This document shows, piece by piece, positions 43,060-54,760 of a stretch of 64,000 nucleotides of DNA. Source of the stretch: Mesodorylaimus sp. YZB2_4 (Eukaryota > Nematoda > Enoplea > Dorylaimida > Dorylaimidae); NCBI GenBank assembly GCA_030248295.1, contig JASANH010000044.1:1-64000 (forward strand), written 5' to 3'. Numbering within the stretch: the first letter of the stretch is position 1; the number at the start of each line of letters is the position of its first letter. A program made the translations under genes and the position numbers. The notes beneath the pieces were generated by a model, which made no database searches, was not told the origin of the DNA, and was given only the letters and a program-made list of their open reading frames with translations.

Positions 43060-43382
43060 TCAGATCCTTTTTTGCAGCAGCCTGTTTCCTCTGCCCGAAC
43101 TTAAAACGTTCCGCAACAATTAACGGAGCGGGTTAAAAATGTTGAGTCATTCTATCCGCAATCTGCTGAAAATGAAAAATCACTCGGAGTATGACCAGAA
43201 ATTAAATTCAGGAAAAGATTCAAATTATCGATTCCCATTGCGGTCAATCAAATAGCTCGCCTTTTTGCCTCATTAGCCGCAGCCGCCGTAACTCCAGTCG
43301 CGTCAAAATAAATTCTAACTCGCTCAATAAAGCGACTCCAAGTCTCCTTGCTTGGATCAAACTCCTTCAATTTCGTAGCCAT
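43060..43382 (-). pseudogene. gag: Gag N-terminal part of Gypsy 2
   Basis: From ATG 43382 the frame carries F-D-P-S-K-E-T-W-S-R-F-I-E-R-V, the start of Gypsy capsid-like Gag. A stop breaks it after about 45 codons and the frame continues. A frameshifted A-E-R-F-K-F-G-Q-R-K-Q block follows near 43090. The sequence then passes into the integrase zinc region at 43055, so several kilobases of gag-pol have been lost. Confidence 0.7.
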
Positions 43383-43385
43383 GAG

Positions 43386-43403
43386 TAGTTCGAGACGTCG
43401 CCA
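43386..43403 (-). other. Probable primer-binding site of Gypsy 2
   Basis: TGGCGACGTCTCGAACTA begins 3 nt after the 5' LTR on the minus strand. TGGCGAC is a common start of Gypsy primer-binding sites. Confidence 0.5.
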
Positions 43404-43406
43404 ATT

Positions 43407-43808
43407 TGTTATGTCCCCGCTTTAACTATGGCTACTTGATTGCGTAAAACTCTAACCCCGTTTCAAGTGAAAATTATTATTCCAGATTAAATCCAACGTA
43501 GTAAGAAAACCCAGATCTCCTGAACGTACGAAACAGGATTATGCATAGCACCCTAATATCAGAAAACACTTTATAGGTATCAATTACTAGCTATATTATT
43601 TCATCACATAAGTAATTGTCCAGTGAAGGAAAGTATGTCGGAATAAGGCTTTACTTTTGGTGCCAGACAGTCGAGGAATGTAAGCGTTGCTAAGGCCAAC
43701 CGAGTGCAATAGGCGTGATAACCATGTAAGCTAACTGTGCGCGCGAAGTCCAAAGTGCTCATTCAAGAGCTGTAAGCTACTAGCACACATTTCGTTGCAT
43801 TCACATCA
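43407..43808 (-). repeat. 5' LTR of Gypsy 2, outer end truncated
   Basis: Matches the 3' LTR from TGTTATGTCC to CATCACT. The last 16 or so bases (to CTAACA) are missing and the dispersed repeat follows. Confidence 0.85.
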
Positions 43809-43816
43809 CTAAATAA

Positions 43817-44510
43817 AGTTGCAGTATTATATCGTGGGAATTGAGGATGCCGTGGCCGAAGGTGGATGTGGAGTAGAAAACGATTGAGATTATTAAGTGA
43901 GCTTCCTTGGCGGCTCCGTTTTCCTTGTACGTACTCTGATTTTTTGTTTGAAATACGCCCCTCATTTCGATCGCTTTATTTTTACTTCCGTTTCATGGCA
44001 TGCGTTTGTTCGATTTTATTTTTGGAGTTTTCTTGATTTGATTTTAGTTTTGCTTTGATTAGGCAATTTTGTGCCTATGCTTGCGGTTTTAAATTTGTTT
44101 ATATGTATGAAGTACCGGGTACGCTTTAATCACAAGATGAATGTACAAGTTATTTATGTTTATTAGGCTCGATGACCATGCAAACAAAGTCTATCCTCGC
44201 AGCACTGGTTCGACAACATGATCGATATCATACACACAAGTACTCTCATCAAGCAATTTCACAAAAGTTGCGATTAGAAAATCATTTGTATCTCAGTCTC
44301 TATACATGACACCATCGTAGTCTGTTATCAGAAATCTGGTACGCCATTAGAACTCGTGAGGCTACTGAACAGGCGTCGGGTTTAGTTTAAAGGAGTTTAA
44401 AGGTCACACGTCAAAATATTTTCGGGATGCCGCTATAAGGCGCCGAGAAAAATGGCCCGTCTACTCCGAGCCAAGCAGGCGATTTCAGACAAGCTTGATA
44501 AAGCTTCTCA
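43817..44510 (+). repeat. Dispersed repeat, copy B
   Basis: Diverged duplicate of 28570-29275. Near its end an ATG at about 44453 opens M-A-R-L-L-R-A-K-Q-A-I-S-D, which copy A has lost. The left end is cut by the Gypsy 2 LTR. Confidence 0.75.
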
Positions 44511-45165
44511 ACGCTCGTGTCCCTCAGCACGCAAAAACTATAAAAAAATAATCATGGTTTTTTGCGTTAACTACTGCTGACCAGTTGGCCAGACGCCTCT
44601 TATAGTTTGCAAACTGCTCTTTTACACCTGGGAACAAGTCGAAATTTCTGGTTTTGCGAAGTTTGAATCGCTGACTGGCGGTGTTGCCTTGGCAGTCAGT
44701 CACGATTACCACTGAATCAAGACCTCGTTTTAGAGAATTTGCCTTTTTCTTGATTTTAGCAGACTGTCCGCACTTCTTGTGCCGGCACCCATATCGCCGA
44801 CTAAAGATGCTGCTGTCGAAACAGGGTACTGTGTGTGCCCGAATTTTTGCCGCTCATGCGGATTTCCATGGGGAATCGCGTTCATTATCACACAGGTACC
44901 CAATACGTACCTCTACATTTCATGGTACAGTTGTGCTATTGTATAAGAATCACTTTCTTTGCCAGTCTAGTCGATGGTCTGCTGACGGACGAATGTATAG
45001 TTGTGGCTCCTACCTGTGCGGTTGTGACCGTCACCCGATTTGATGATTGCTTTTTCCAAGGCAGCCGGCTTTGAATCTTCGAGCCAAAGGTCAAATATAA
45101 AAATAGACTGACACAACTGTTGAGGTTGATTCGCAAATTCAGAGCCATTTCGCTCGGCTCATTGG

Positions 45166-45429
45166 TTGCCCAAAATGGGAAAATCCAAAAAAATATCTGA
45201 ACAGCTAATAATACTGAGGATATTAGACCAAATTGAAACATTAAGTATCGATTCTTTTACTCGTTTTTTTAATCATATTCTGACTGCAACAAGCCTCCGA
45301 CACGACGTTGCACGCGACGATGCTGGATATATATCATTACATAACTATATCAGAGCCACACCCAAACATATGCTGTTGCAATTTGTGGCATCTAAATGTA
45401 GTGCAAAATCTTTGCACCCACCTTCGTAA
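45166..45429 (+). CDS. Unclassified ORF, 87 codons
   Basis: Starts M-P-K-M-G-K-S-K-K and continues with alternating hydrophobic and charged residues. The stop is at 45427-45429. No motif recognised. Confidence 0.25.
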   Translation: MPKMGKSKKISEQLIILRILDQIETLSIDSFTRFFNHILTATSLRHDVARDDAGYISLHNYIRATPKHMLLQFVASKCSAKSLHPPS

Positions 45430-45515
45430 CATACAAACAACCATGTCATGAAAGTGTACCACAAACAAACGATTATTTATTGATCACGTGCTAATCAATG
45501 TGATCAGCCGATAAT

Positions 45516-45995
45516 CTAAGAGCGATACATGGAATCTGCTGTAAGATCTTGGCTCATCTTTGACCGAGTGAAGCCACGGCTATCCCAAAATGTCCTCGCC
45601 CTGTACTCGCAGAAGTAATATAGTAGATTATCGAAACAAATGCTGAAACCCAAGCACATAGGGCCTTGAATTATGAAAGTGTGACACGATGCACATGCTA
45701 AAATTTTCTTTGGCACGACAGCAATTAGTTCAGCCAGCCTGCTATTTTCAGCAGCTGCTGGAAACTCGCACGAAAATTGTGGCTTGGCTACGCTATCAGC
45801 ATGACAGGAGATCTTTTGTTCAATGAAAGGAAGTAAGAACAGCACAGCACGGAGAGAAAATTCTTGGAAAACCATACTGTTAAGGTATGTCTCAACTTGG
45901 AGCCGCTGCTTCTGAGGCAAGTTCGATGGGAATTTTTTGATTATTAGCATTCCGCTTTCCATTTGGGCCAGCCATGATCTTAGATCTTTAGACAT
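45516..45995 (-). CDS. Unclassified ORF, 159 codons
   Basis: Starts at ATG 45995 with M-S-K-D-L-R-S-W-L-A-Q-M-E. Composition is protein-like throughout and eight Cys are present, including C-A-S-C-H, which also ends the ORF at 40206-40670. No plus-strand competitor covers it. It could be a single-exon gene or a long exon; the family is unknown. The shared C-A-S-C-H may be chance. Confidence 0.4.
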   Translation of the reverse strand: MSKDLRSWLAQMESGMLIIKKFPSNLPQKQRLQVETYLNSMVFQEFSLRAVLFLLPFIEQKISCHADSVAKPQFSCEFPAAAENSRLAELIAVVPKKILACASCHTFIIQGPMCLGFSICFDNLLYYFCEYRARTFWDSRGFTRSKMSQDLTADSMYRS

Positions 45996-46292
45996 CGTTG
46001 TAAAAACAGGTGTGCTGGTGCAGTTCGATCTGCCACCATTTAATCGCGCATAGTAACTTCCTTTCGCCTTTTATTTCGAGAATCTGAAACACAGCAAGTA
46101 CTAGCAAATAGGAAGATGTGGACCGAACCAGAGTGATGTTATGGCGAAAGTGTTTTTTCAAATTGGTGGCAACATTTTATTGCCATATATGACATTTTCA
46201 CCCAAGACATCGATTCATTACGGCTTTAATCCTTCCAGCATAGTTCCTCAGCTATACCGCAAGGATTCGTCGCACCATAGCAACCCGTTGAT

Positions 46293-46368
46293 ATCGGTGA
46301 TGGTCATTTTTGCTTTCATATTAGCTAATATGGAAGTGAATATAGAAGCAAAAGTGACCATCACCGAT
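46293..46368. repeat. Inverted repeat, 21-bp arms
   Basis: ATCGGTGATGGTCATTTTTGC (46293-46313) is matched by its inverse at 46348-46368 with one mismatch, around a 34-bp centre. It is a possible hairpin or tiny MITE remnant. Confidence 0.7.
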
Positions 46369-47012
46369 TTGCATGAAATCTTGTAAATGGGGTCCCTGGG
46401 TCTCAGGAACAAAAGTTCTGATGTTGGAAAAAATTCTAGACCCCTCTGATCAGAGATCAAAAATCCACCAGTTGGTGGAGGTCCCTAGTAACGGTGTTAC
46501 TGATGAGAAATCGAAATAAACACTAATTTGTGGAAGCACCCAGTAACGGTGTTCCACGAAAATGTGGAGTCACCCAATGACGGATCCGAGTGACTTACCC
46601 AAGGCCGCTCTTTGAACTCTCCATCCTATCAGGAGGGCTGACTGATTTTGCTACACTGATGATTTTTTGAAATTGCCAGCCACTTGGCAACAAATCGTTT
46701 ACTTACTCCGATTACTTCGTGTGATAATCAACAAAACACGCAGCTTTACGCTTCGGTCTCGTTGAAATTGTTTCTTCTTGATCTCGCACTCCTTCATTAT
46801 GCTCGCTTCGATCACACCAGCCCCATCGATTTGGACCTCTTGACCATTGGAATTCTCATTTTCGTCGGCTGTTTCCGTAAGTAGTAGATGTGCGGAGCTC
46901 AACATGTGCCATTTTGAGTACGCACGTGTTGTAGCATAGGCAATGCTTTTAAGTTTAGTGATAAGGCCGCCCGTATATGGCTAAGGAGTGATAAGCTTAA
47001 TAGGTCATTCTC

Positions 47013-47340
47013 ACCCAAATATGGTCATGGTCCCAAATATGGTCATGGTCCCAAATATGGTCACGATCCCAAATATGGTCACAGTCACCCAAATATGGTT
47101 GTGGTCCCAATATCGATGTGGTTCTGAAAATGGTCATTACCCCAAATATGGTCATGGTCGCGGTCACCTGAATATGGTCATGGTCTTCCAAATATGGTCA
47201 TGGTCACCTGAATATGGTCATGGTCACCTGAATATGTTCATGGTCTTCCAAATATGGTCATGGTCCCAAATATGGTCATGGTCACCCAAATATGGTCATA
47301 CTCACCCAAATATGGCCATGGTCACTCAAATATGGGCAAG
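47013..47340 (+). repeat. Minisatellite of about 18-20-bp units
   Basis: Around 18 units based on CCAAATATGGTCATGGTC, with variants CACCTGAATATGGTCATGGT and GTCACCCAAATATGG. The repeat is open in all plus frames, so the open frames here are artefacts. Confidence 0.9.
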
Positions 47341-47631
47341 TCGACTCGCTCTCGTCGCGTGAGGGCATACCATATTTCATTGCAGTCATCACACAAGGGG
47401 AGCGAACCGACCGCACAGCGCCCTTCCAAACTTGGAAAATGAACCAGCCGGTATGAAGATGTCATCTTCGGACAATTCCAACGAAGATCCAATCTTCATT
47501 GAAGATTCGAACTTCACTGAAGGGGCTATCCTCAGTTCGACGTGACGATCCAATCTTAATTGGTCCATCTCCTGTGACTAGGCTTGTTTCGTAACCCATT
47601 GCAGTTTGGCTGATTCCTTGATTTCTAAACC

Positions 47632-47901
47632 ATGGATGAAAACAGAAAGCAGAAGATGCCTGAAAACGAAAGGAATGATTTGTCATTGAAGCCGCAACGG
47701 GAGAAGAAAAGCTGCCCAATCTGCGGCAAGGAAGTGGCGGATCTGAGACGTCACATGAATATTCACAAGGACATTTGCTACGATTGCCTATTTTGCCAGT
47801 ACAAGAATTGCAAACGCCCCGGCCTATTTCGTCGCCACCACAAAAACCAGCACCAAGACAACTACCACACGTGTCGAAGGAACACATCGGACAGTGCATG
47901 A
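47632..47901 (+). CDS. C2H2-finger ORF immediately upstream of DNA polymerase 1
   Basis: An 89-codon frame with a basic, Lys/Gln-rich N-terminus. It carries one finger (C-P-I-C-G-K-E-V-A-D-L-R-R-H-M-N-I-H) and a second irregular one (C-L-F-C, C, then H-H-K-N-Q-H). It overlaps the start of the polymerase frame by 8 nt. It could be the N-terminal end of the polymerase polypeptide joined by splicing or frameshift, or a separate DNA-binding protein. Related polymerases often carry Cys-His fingers near the N-terminus. Confidence 0.5.
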   Translation: MDENRKQKMPENERNDLSLKPQREKKSCPICGKEVADLRRHMNIHKDICYDCLFCQYKNCKRPGLFRRHHKNQHQDNYHTCRRNTSDSA

Positions 47902-50900
47902 AATGCTGTACCAACGAAGACGTCGGGCCAGATTTGTTGAAGCCACTGCCACGGCCTTCAACTTCAACGTCGGCGTAACAACGATGCTTAGAAGAGAAAA
48001 CGACGACGGGACCAACATTTACCGCATTTTCATCGCCCAAAATAATCGACGTAAGTTGTTGAAAGAAAATTTTCTTGTACACAATTCAGATTCGCTTCAG
48101 CGGGCAATCGATACTATTGAAGAGTTGGGAGACTTGGAAGAGTTTGTAGAAAGACCAGACACACAATGGAGAGTGGTGTGCGTGCTAGGAGTGACCATCT
48201 ATTGCTACCTGCGCCCTCTGTTCGTGGCTGGCCGAAGCCAAAGCGTTCTGCCCACATGGTTAACCTACAACAACAGAAGCCTATTGGCGATGGAGCGAGA
48301 CGAGCATTGTCACCTATACAACGACAACCTTTGCGTCTTCAGATGCATAGCGGCGGTAAAGAAAGACGATTATGATCATTTACCTACGGTTCTCGAAGCC
48401 TACGAGAAGTACGGGACGCGAGTCGATGGCCCACTGTGGCAAAAATTCAAAGGGGTTACAGGAAATTGGCCCATTCTGGAGGAACTGTTCGAGGCTAACA
48501 TACAGATTTATCGGAAAACATCACCTAAAGAAACGATTTGCCTGCGCAAATCCACCAACACCGACCCAGCCTGTCCAACGATAAATTTGCACAGTTATCC
48601 GATCGACACAACCAATGTTCACATGTCGTTGATTCTGAAGTTAAACCATTTCTGCGGCCGTCATTGCTGCGAATCGTGTGGCAAAATGTTTAAAATGGCA
48701 AACAACATACAACGTCACCAAAAATTTAATTGCAATCGAGGTAAAACGGAGTATACTTACAAAGACGGGTGCTACGAGGCGGCCAAGACCATATTCGACC
48801 AAGTGACCGAATTCGGAATTTTCGTCGACCACGAACGTCGATTGTGCCGCGAGTTCATCACATGGGATATGGAAAGCACGTCGCAGCCGATTCAACTCAA
48901 GTACCAACGAGTCGACGTGGGAGACGTCGAGACTGCAATGCGTTTGAACGCCCAGAACATCGAAGTCGAGTACTTGGACAACGCTCCATGTTGCAAATGC
49001 GAGAGCAACATAAGCCGATCACAGGGTCCATAAAGTCAACTGTACCTGGGTGCGAAGAGGTCAGGTTTTTCTACGATCCCGATCCAGACACGCTATTGAC
49101 CAATATACTCGACGCCATGAATGAAATCAGCGATCGTAACTTCGAACACCAATGGCAAAAGTTTCCAGCCAAAGTGGACCAACTGAACCAACTGGTGACA
49201 GCCGCTGAAGCCGCGTACAAGTCATCCGACGAGGACGACAAGAAAAGGAACAAAGCGAATCTGAAGAAAGTAAAAAGGCCAGAACATTCGACGCCTATCT
49301 TCGCTCCTGACACTCAACGGGGGCAAGTACGATTTGAATTTGTGCAAGATCCACCTATTCCCAAAAATGACAGCTAAAGTGCGCGCGGCCAGAAACGATT
49401 TGAACAGTGACGAGACAGAAGGCGCAAGGTCCTGGCCCAAGTCCATCGCCCGAGGCAGCAGCATCATCTCGCTGGCCACGAACAAGCTCAAATTTTTGGA
49501 CATTTGCATGTACGCACCTGGCACGTCGCTTGATAAGTTTGTCAAGGCATTCAATTCTGACGGGGACACCAAAGGCAGTTTTCTATATGAATTGCTTCGA
49601 TGCCTAGAGGACTTGCATCGCATCACGGAATTCACGCCACAATCGGCATTTTTCTCCACGATCAGAGGCAAGACGATTGACGAGCAATATCATGAGACCA
49701 AAGCCGTGTGGGACGCGTTGCCCGAGCCGAGATCGTTATTCGCTTATTTGAAGTGGTACAATTCCAGGTGAGGTGTGAATTTGTTTAGTTCCTAGAGCAT
49801 GAAAGCCAAAATTTTGACTTCACACTCCACATTCAGGGACGTGGAGCCGTTCGCAATGGCTTGCTCAAATATGCTAAGCATATTTTGGGAAAACTTCAAA
49901 GTGGACGTGTTCAAGCAAGCCGTCTCGGTGCCCGGCGGGCGTGTGCCTCACGTACCTATTCAAAACGTTACATTCATCTCACCTCACCATCCACTTCGGC
50001 TTGCTTGGTCCCAACGAAGCCGACCTTTGCCAGGAATTGTACTCGTCGATGACCGGCGGCTTGGCCACGACCGTGACACGGTTGGCTGGAAAAGGCAAAA
50101 CCAAAATTAGGGGTGGTAATAAGGTGGTCAAGAAAATAGCTGGTCTGGGTAAGGCGGAAACGGAAGTACAGTACATTCCGTTACTCATCGCCAATTTTAA
50201 GACACTCGTACCTATTCTAGACTTCAACGCCTTGTACTTGGAATCCATGTGCAACTACGACATGCCGACTGGCTATTGCGATCATTGGAAAGAAGTCAAA
50301 CAGACGCAATTGTCGATCGATGGCGAGGAAGAACGGCAGGTAATGTCCGAACGGAAATCGGAAACGATGCAGGCCAAATTGAAACGCCGTCGATGCCATG
50401 GCGAAGTGCATTTTCTTTAATCCGCCGCCTTTCGCGATCAAGTCGAAATTCACCTCAGCGGGCACGGTAGCCAGGCCAAACTGGGACTGCGCCAATGGTC
50501 GGTCGACGGCTACGCCAAGGATGCCAGACCGAGACTGCGCGTGTACGAGTGCCACGGTTGTTAATTCCACCGCCACGAAAACGGTTGCCTCGATAAGAAC
50601 GAAGTGTCGACTGATGCCAACCTGAAACGGGCAGAATTAGACGAGCAGAAAGAAAAAGATTTGCTGGAGGATAGATTCCATAATCCATTCACGTAGGAAT
50701 GCCACTTCGAGATGGTGCAAGCCCTAGCCAAGGAAATTCGCAAAGGCGAACCCGTGCCACTGGCGACGAACCCGTCTATGGTAGCGGAAGCCAAGGTTTA
50801 CAACCGATTTCTCAAGGAGCACCCGTTAAGAGAGTGACAAAATAAGGACAGAGTAACTTACAACGAAATGATTGCCGGCGTGATCAAGGGTGACGTCTTC

Positions 50901-52360
50901 GGTTTCGCTAAAGTCAATTTGAAAGTAAAAAATCATCTAGGCGAACTGTACAGCGATTTTCCACCGATAATCAAAAATGCCGAAGTGACCAGGGACGACA
51001 TCGGGCCATACGTGAAAGAGATCGCTGAGCAAATGGATCAACTCGAAACTCCTCGTCGATGCCTGATAAATTCCTACTACGGAGAAAAATGTGGGTGATA
51101 ACACTGTTGTTGCAATGGTACCACAGAAATGGTGTTGATATCGAAATACATGAAGTGGGACAATTCGATCGGCAGAACGTATTTCGATAGTTTGGTGAGA
51201 GTGTGACCCATCACAGACGAGTGGGTGACACGGACAAATCTAAAAAAGTGTTGGTGAGTAAAATCACTGAAAAATAAACAAAGCAACCATTGAAATGTTA
51301 AAATTATTTCAGGGCGACGTTTTCAAATTACTTGGCAATAGCGCGTGAGTATTAATTTTAAAAATTATAACATGTTACTGAAAATATTCGGAGTTCAGGT
51401 ACGGCAAGACGATCACAAAACTGATACGTCACAGGAACGTTTCCTACGTGGTCGGCGCAGAAATTCAAAATATGCACAACGATCCTTTTCATCATGCGTA
51501 AGAGAAAACGTTTTCGTCAAATTCATTTCCAAAAATTAAGCCGCTGTTGGATTTTTATTCTCATCGAACGAAAATTATCACGCCCGATTGTTTCGAAGTG
51601 CAATTGCGAAAGGGAAAGGTTGAATTCAACTTGCCGATGCAAATTGGACTGTCATGTAAAAAGAGAAATCTCATATTCTTCTCAATGAGCCTGATTCGCT
51701 TATATTTCAGTTTACGCGTACGCCAAACTGAGAGTCCTTCGTTTTCTTTACGAAGTTTCACAACCTTACATACCGCGGCAGTGTTACGAGTTTCTTGAAA
51801 GTGACACAGGTGAGACAAGATTTTACATGGAAATGGAATTTACATTTTAATCAATTTATTACAGACTTGATTTATTTGGCGATTTGCGAAAACTCGCTTC
51901 GAGAATGTGTCCCACCAGAAAAGATGGCAGAGTTTGAAAGAATTGAGAAAGAATGGTTCGTGTTCTCAAACGATCAATTAAGAACACCCGGCTTGCTAAA
52001 GGTGAGTCTGCATAAGAAGAAAAAATCCAAAATACTTACCACGCTTGTTTTTCCAGACCAGGTCGAAGCCGAAGGATTTCGTGGGTCTTACCGCAAAGTG
52101 CTTCTACGTTTCGGAGGACGAAAGCGGGGATGGCAAATTTTCGGCCAAAGGTGTCCAAGCCCGCAATCGAGACTTTTTGACTTTCAAAAATTATCACGAT
52201 ATCTTGCAAGGCGGCGGAAATGGGACGGCGTTCAATATCGGAATCCGGCCGATCGACGGCAAAGTTTTGAGTAACATACAAGCCAAATCGGGATTGACCA
52301 GATTGTATTCGAAACGTGTCTGTAACCCAGACCATTTTCGAACATCACCGTTGGAAATAT
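47894..52360 (+). pseudogene. polB: Family B DNA polymerase 1 (protein-primed type, Maverick/Polinton-like), intron-containing, decayed
   Basis: Replicative polymerase with 3'-5' exonuclease. The N-terminal 300 or so residues (47894-48840) carry N-L-C-V-F-R-C-I-A and a Cys-His finger (C-C-E-S-C-G, then H-x4-C). Exonuclease: W-D-M-E-S near 48865 and G-K-Y-D-L-N near 49325. Palm: D-F-N-A-L-Y-L at 50220, then G-Y and an E-C-H-G-C insertion block near 50510-50570, N-S-A/Y-G-K at 51335-51410, and D-T-D/L-I-Y-L-A across 51800-51880. The last exon has K-F-S-A-K-G-V. Introns fit in frame at 49768-49836, 51345-51398 and 51810-51864; others are likely near 51265-51313, 51500 and 51657-51710. Damage: frameshifts near 49005, 49300 and 49935, and stops at 50694 and 50835. 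Every catalytic motif is still visible. No MCP, ATPase or protease gene is identified nearby. Confidence 0.85.
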
Positions 52361-52909
52361 GAGGCAGGCAGACCGACTGCCAGCCGTTTGTATGACTTAG
52401 GCTGGTGCCGCCTTCGATATAAAGTGTTCTGTGTGCGGCGGCATTTCGAAATTCGTAGGCACCTACTGCCCGCCCCTTGTACAGATGTGGCTATACTATG
52501 ATTGGCTTCATGTGAATAGCGGGCTAATAAAAAGGTGAAGGGCTTGCATTCTGTAGCTTGCGCAAGAGTGGACGGCGCCAGTCGGCCTGAGCGGCTAGAC
52601 ACCAGACAAAGGCCAATGACCGCTTGGACAGTTAGTTAACAGTTGTCGAGTGCCGCCTGATGACCAGCGGCAGTGACCAAACAGTTGCGTCCAGGTTCGG
52701 CTATACTCGTGGCTTACCTGAATGGACGGGAGGGTTGGGCGCTGGCGCCAAGGCGCGGCCAAACTTTTTTGTTGTGAAGATTTGATCTTCACATTACGGC
52801 TCGCTCAACTAGCTGCTAAGCCAGGTCCACCAGTCGTAGTTTTGGTACCGATCGAGAACGGTCGCAAGCTGCTCATTTGTCAATTTTGCTGAATCACTGC
52901 GCGTGCATC
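52361..52909. other. Spacer after polymerase 1
   Basis: The polymerase frame ends near 52360. The sequence to 52909 has no frame I can assign. Confidence 0.4.
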
Positions 52910-54179
52910 ATGTCGTCGTAGGTCCGTTGCAGCGTGTGCCTGAACGTATGCAGTGAAAAGAACGGCGTCCGTCATCTATGGTCCAATGATCATCGTTTTT
53001 GTCCAACATGCGCCAAGGTTGGGAGATCAACCGAGTGTTGAGGCCAGAAGACTACCACAATGGCAAGGGCGGCCGAGGGCAGCATGGTCGACCTGGCCCA
53101 TTTTCTGGTAAAAATTGATGGAAACGATGAAGGAATGGGCGACAGAGACGAGAACCTGGAAGCGACCATATTGGAGCGACTGCCGGGTGGCGTCTACCGT
53201 ATCAAGTCGAGCGACCAGCTGCCGTGAGTTGTCAGTTTCTTACATGAACATTAGTCAATAGTAGGAAAAATCATAGATTAGGCTTTATGCTATATGTGTC
53301 CATGCCTTTATTGTACATCCGGCTCTACACACGCGGACACTATTGTGACACTTACGATTAGTGAGCACGACTGGTTCATTTAGGCCGCGGTGGATGAAAG
53401 TGGCTGTGTCCCTCCCCATATTGCAGGCGGTGGCTCGTTTCAGACGTGAAAGAAAGATTTTAGTTCAGGTAAGCTGCGGTGTGTAGCTCAGTCTACTATG
53501 TATACCTGTACGTTACGCAAGAACCCTTCCATTTAAAGCTGTCTTTCGCACCAGCCAGCTCACGATCAACCGATGCCCGCTAGGATGAAGCGGCCATTGA
53601 CGACCGAGCCTGGGGCTGAGAGGCCGATCAAACAACGGGGGCCACTGGTCGACTTGACCAACCTTGCACATTCACATCGAGTAAGAACTATTCGCGCTAC
53701 TCAAGGCAATAGCTTACGAGTACTCTCATTTAGGACGGCTGCGACCACGAAGATATTTACGTGCCGAATGGCGGCTGAACGGACATGCCAGAGCTCACGT
53801 GGGACGATGTGGAGCGGGTGAGTTAAAACCGTTTCGGTCTCGTCCGAGCGTGACAGTAATGATATCTTCGTTCAGAACCTTCCCACGGAGGTCATGACAA
53901 TGTACGACTTAAGCGAAGAACTGGCCCGGCTCGATGCTATAATGGAGCTACAGGTAAGCACGTTTTCATCTCATTCACCACATAATAATGACAGTAACCC
54001 TTTTCAGGCAAACCGCCTCGACGACGGCCCTGCCCGCCGACCAATACGACGATTTGGGGGTGGTCTTGCTCGAGTCGGACTCGGCCGACCTCGTCGACAT
54101 GGCACCCAGCACCGTCGATAAGTTGTACGAGTCACTAAACGCCCTGCTGGCAGAGAACACCCAGCATGAAGAAGCTTGA
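52910..54179 (+). pseudogene. RING-like zinc-finger gene with five introns, broken by three stops
   Basis: From ATG 52910 the frame (after a TAG at 52919) encodes a Cys-His cluster: C-S-V-C, C, H, H-x-x-C-P-T-C (52928-53015), as in compact RING-like fingers. A TGA follows at 53039. The same frame then goes from ATG 53060 to a donor at 53224. Exons at 53384-53468, 53555-53680, 53734-53818 and 53876-53953 join in phase with GT-AG introns of 53-160 bp; the fourth has a TGA at 53776-53778. The last exon (54008-54179) carries an acidic, Leu-rich end but only in a frame shifted by one. The product past the finger is unknown. A RING finger would suggest a ubiquitin ligase. It could be element-borne, as it sits between two polymerase genes, or a host relic. 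Confidence 0.5.
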
Positions 54180-54760
54180 GGTGAATATTATTTTGTAATA
54201 CGGGTGTATGTGTACAGTCAATGAGCACGTTTTGTCCACGATACTGAACTGTTATCAACCATTCCATTCAAGCAGCTGCCACATAGTAGCGATATGCATG
54301 GCAAAAAATTGACACATAATAAAAGACACTGGTAGAAAATAAGGGAAAAACGAAACGCGAGCATTTGCAGGTGTTACTACTGCTGCACTTCACTAACAGC
54401 CCTACCGTTTGTCTATAAACTCAATAATGCTTCTTACAAGAGGTTGTATAATCGCAGCGAGCTGCCACTGTCTTCGTGCAGCAGTGGCATGGATTTGGGC
54501 CGCATGAATAGGGGCGTTGACAGCATGGGCATTGGTTCATTCCAGCTGGACAACCGACTGACGCAAATTATTAGCCGTTGACGGACGCGTGCCTTGTTGG
54601 CGGCGTATGCGTTAGAAGACTAGCGTTTATATAAATAGAATTCTTTCAAACCGACCGTACACTATGACAGTAAAGCGAAAAGAAGACCCCGTTCTCACGT
54701 CCTAACATGATAACCGGCTTAGCGGGTGTAAAGTGTCATCTATCGTCCTTCTTTACATCA
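54180..54760. other. Stretch that may include the rest of a BEL LTR
   Basis: The BEL 3' LTR begins at 54787 (minus strand) and would continue to lower coordinates, but no second copy is present to set its end. No coding frame is seen. Confidence 0.4.

Larger units (their letters stand above)
41452..43808 (-). mobile_element. Gypsy-type LTR retrotransposon 2, internally deleted
   Basis: A 2.36-kb element with LTRs at both ends. Inside, on the minus strand, only the start of gag and the integrase remain; protease, RT and RNase H are gone. The integrase resembles the common invertebrate K02A2.6-type Gypsy group. Its outer 5' LTR end meets the dispersed repeat at 43817. Confidence 0.88.
44511..46990. 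other. Stretch with two unclassified ORFs and small repeats
   Basis: Holds the ORFs listed at 45166 and 45516 and the inverted repeat at 46293-46368. At 46470-46585 a short motif with CCCAGTAACGGTGTT appears three times. Confidence 0.4.

Noticed and set aside
46990..47340. CRISPR array
   Set aside because: Units are adjacent and nearly identical without unique spacers, and the sequence is from an animal.
46988..47362. 124-codon frame rich in Met, Val and Asn
   Set aside because: It is the translation of an 18-20-bp minisatellite that is open in several frames.
48166..48584. Overlapping plus frames within polymerase 1
   Set aside because: The 47894-49033 frame carries the family motifs; these are shifted shadows.
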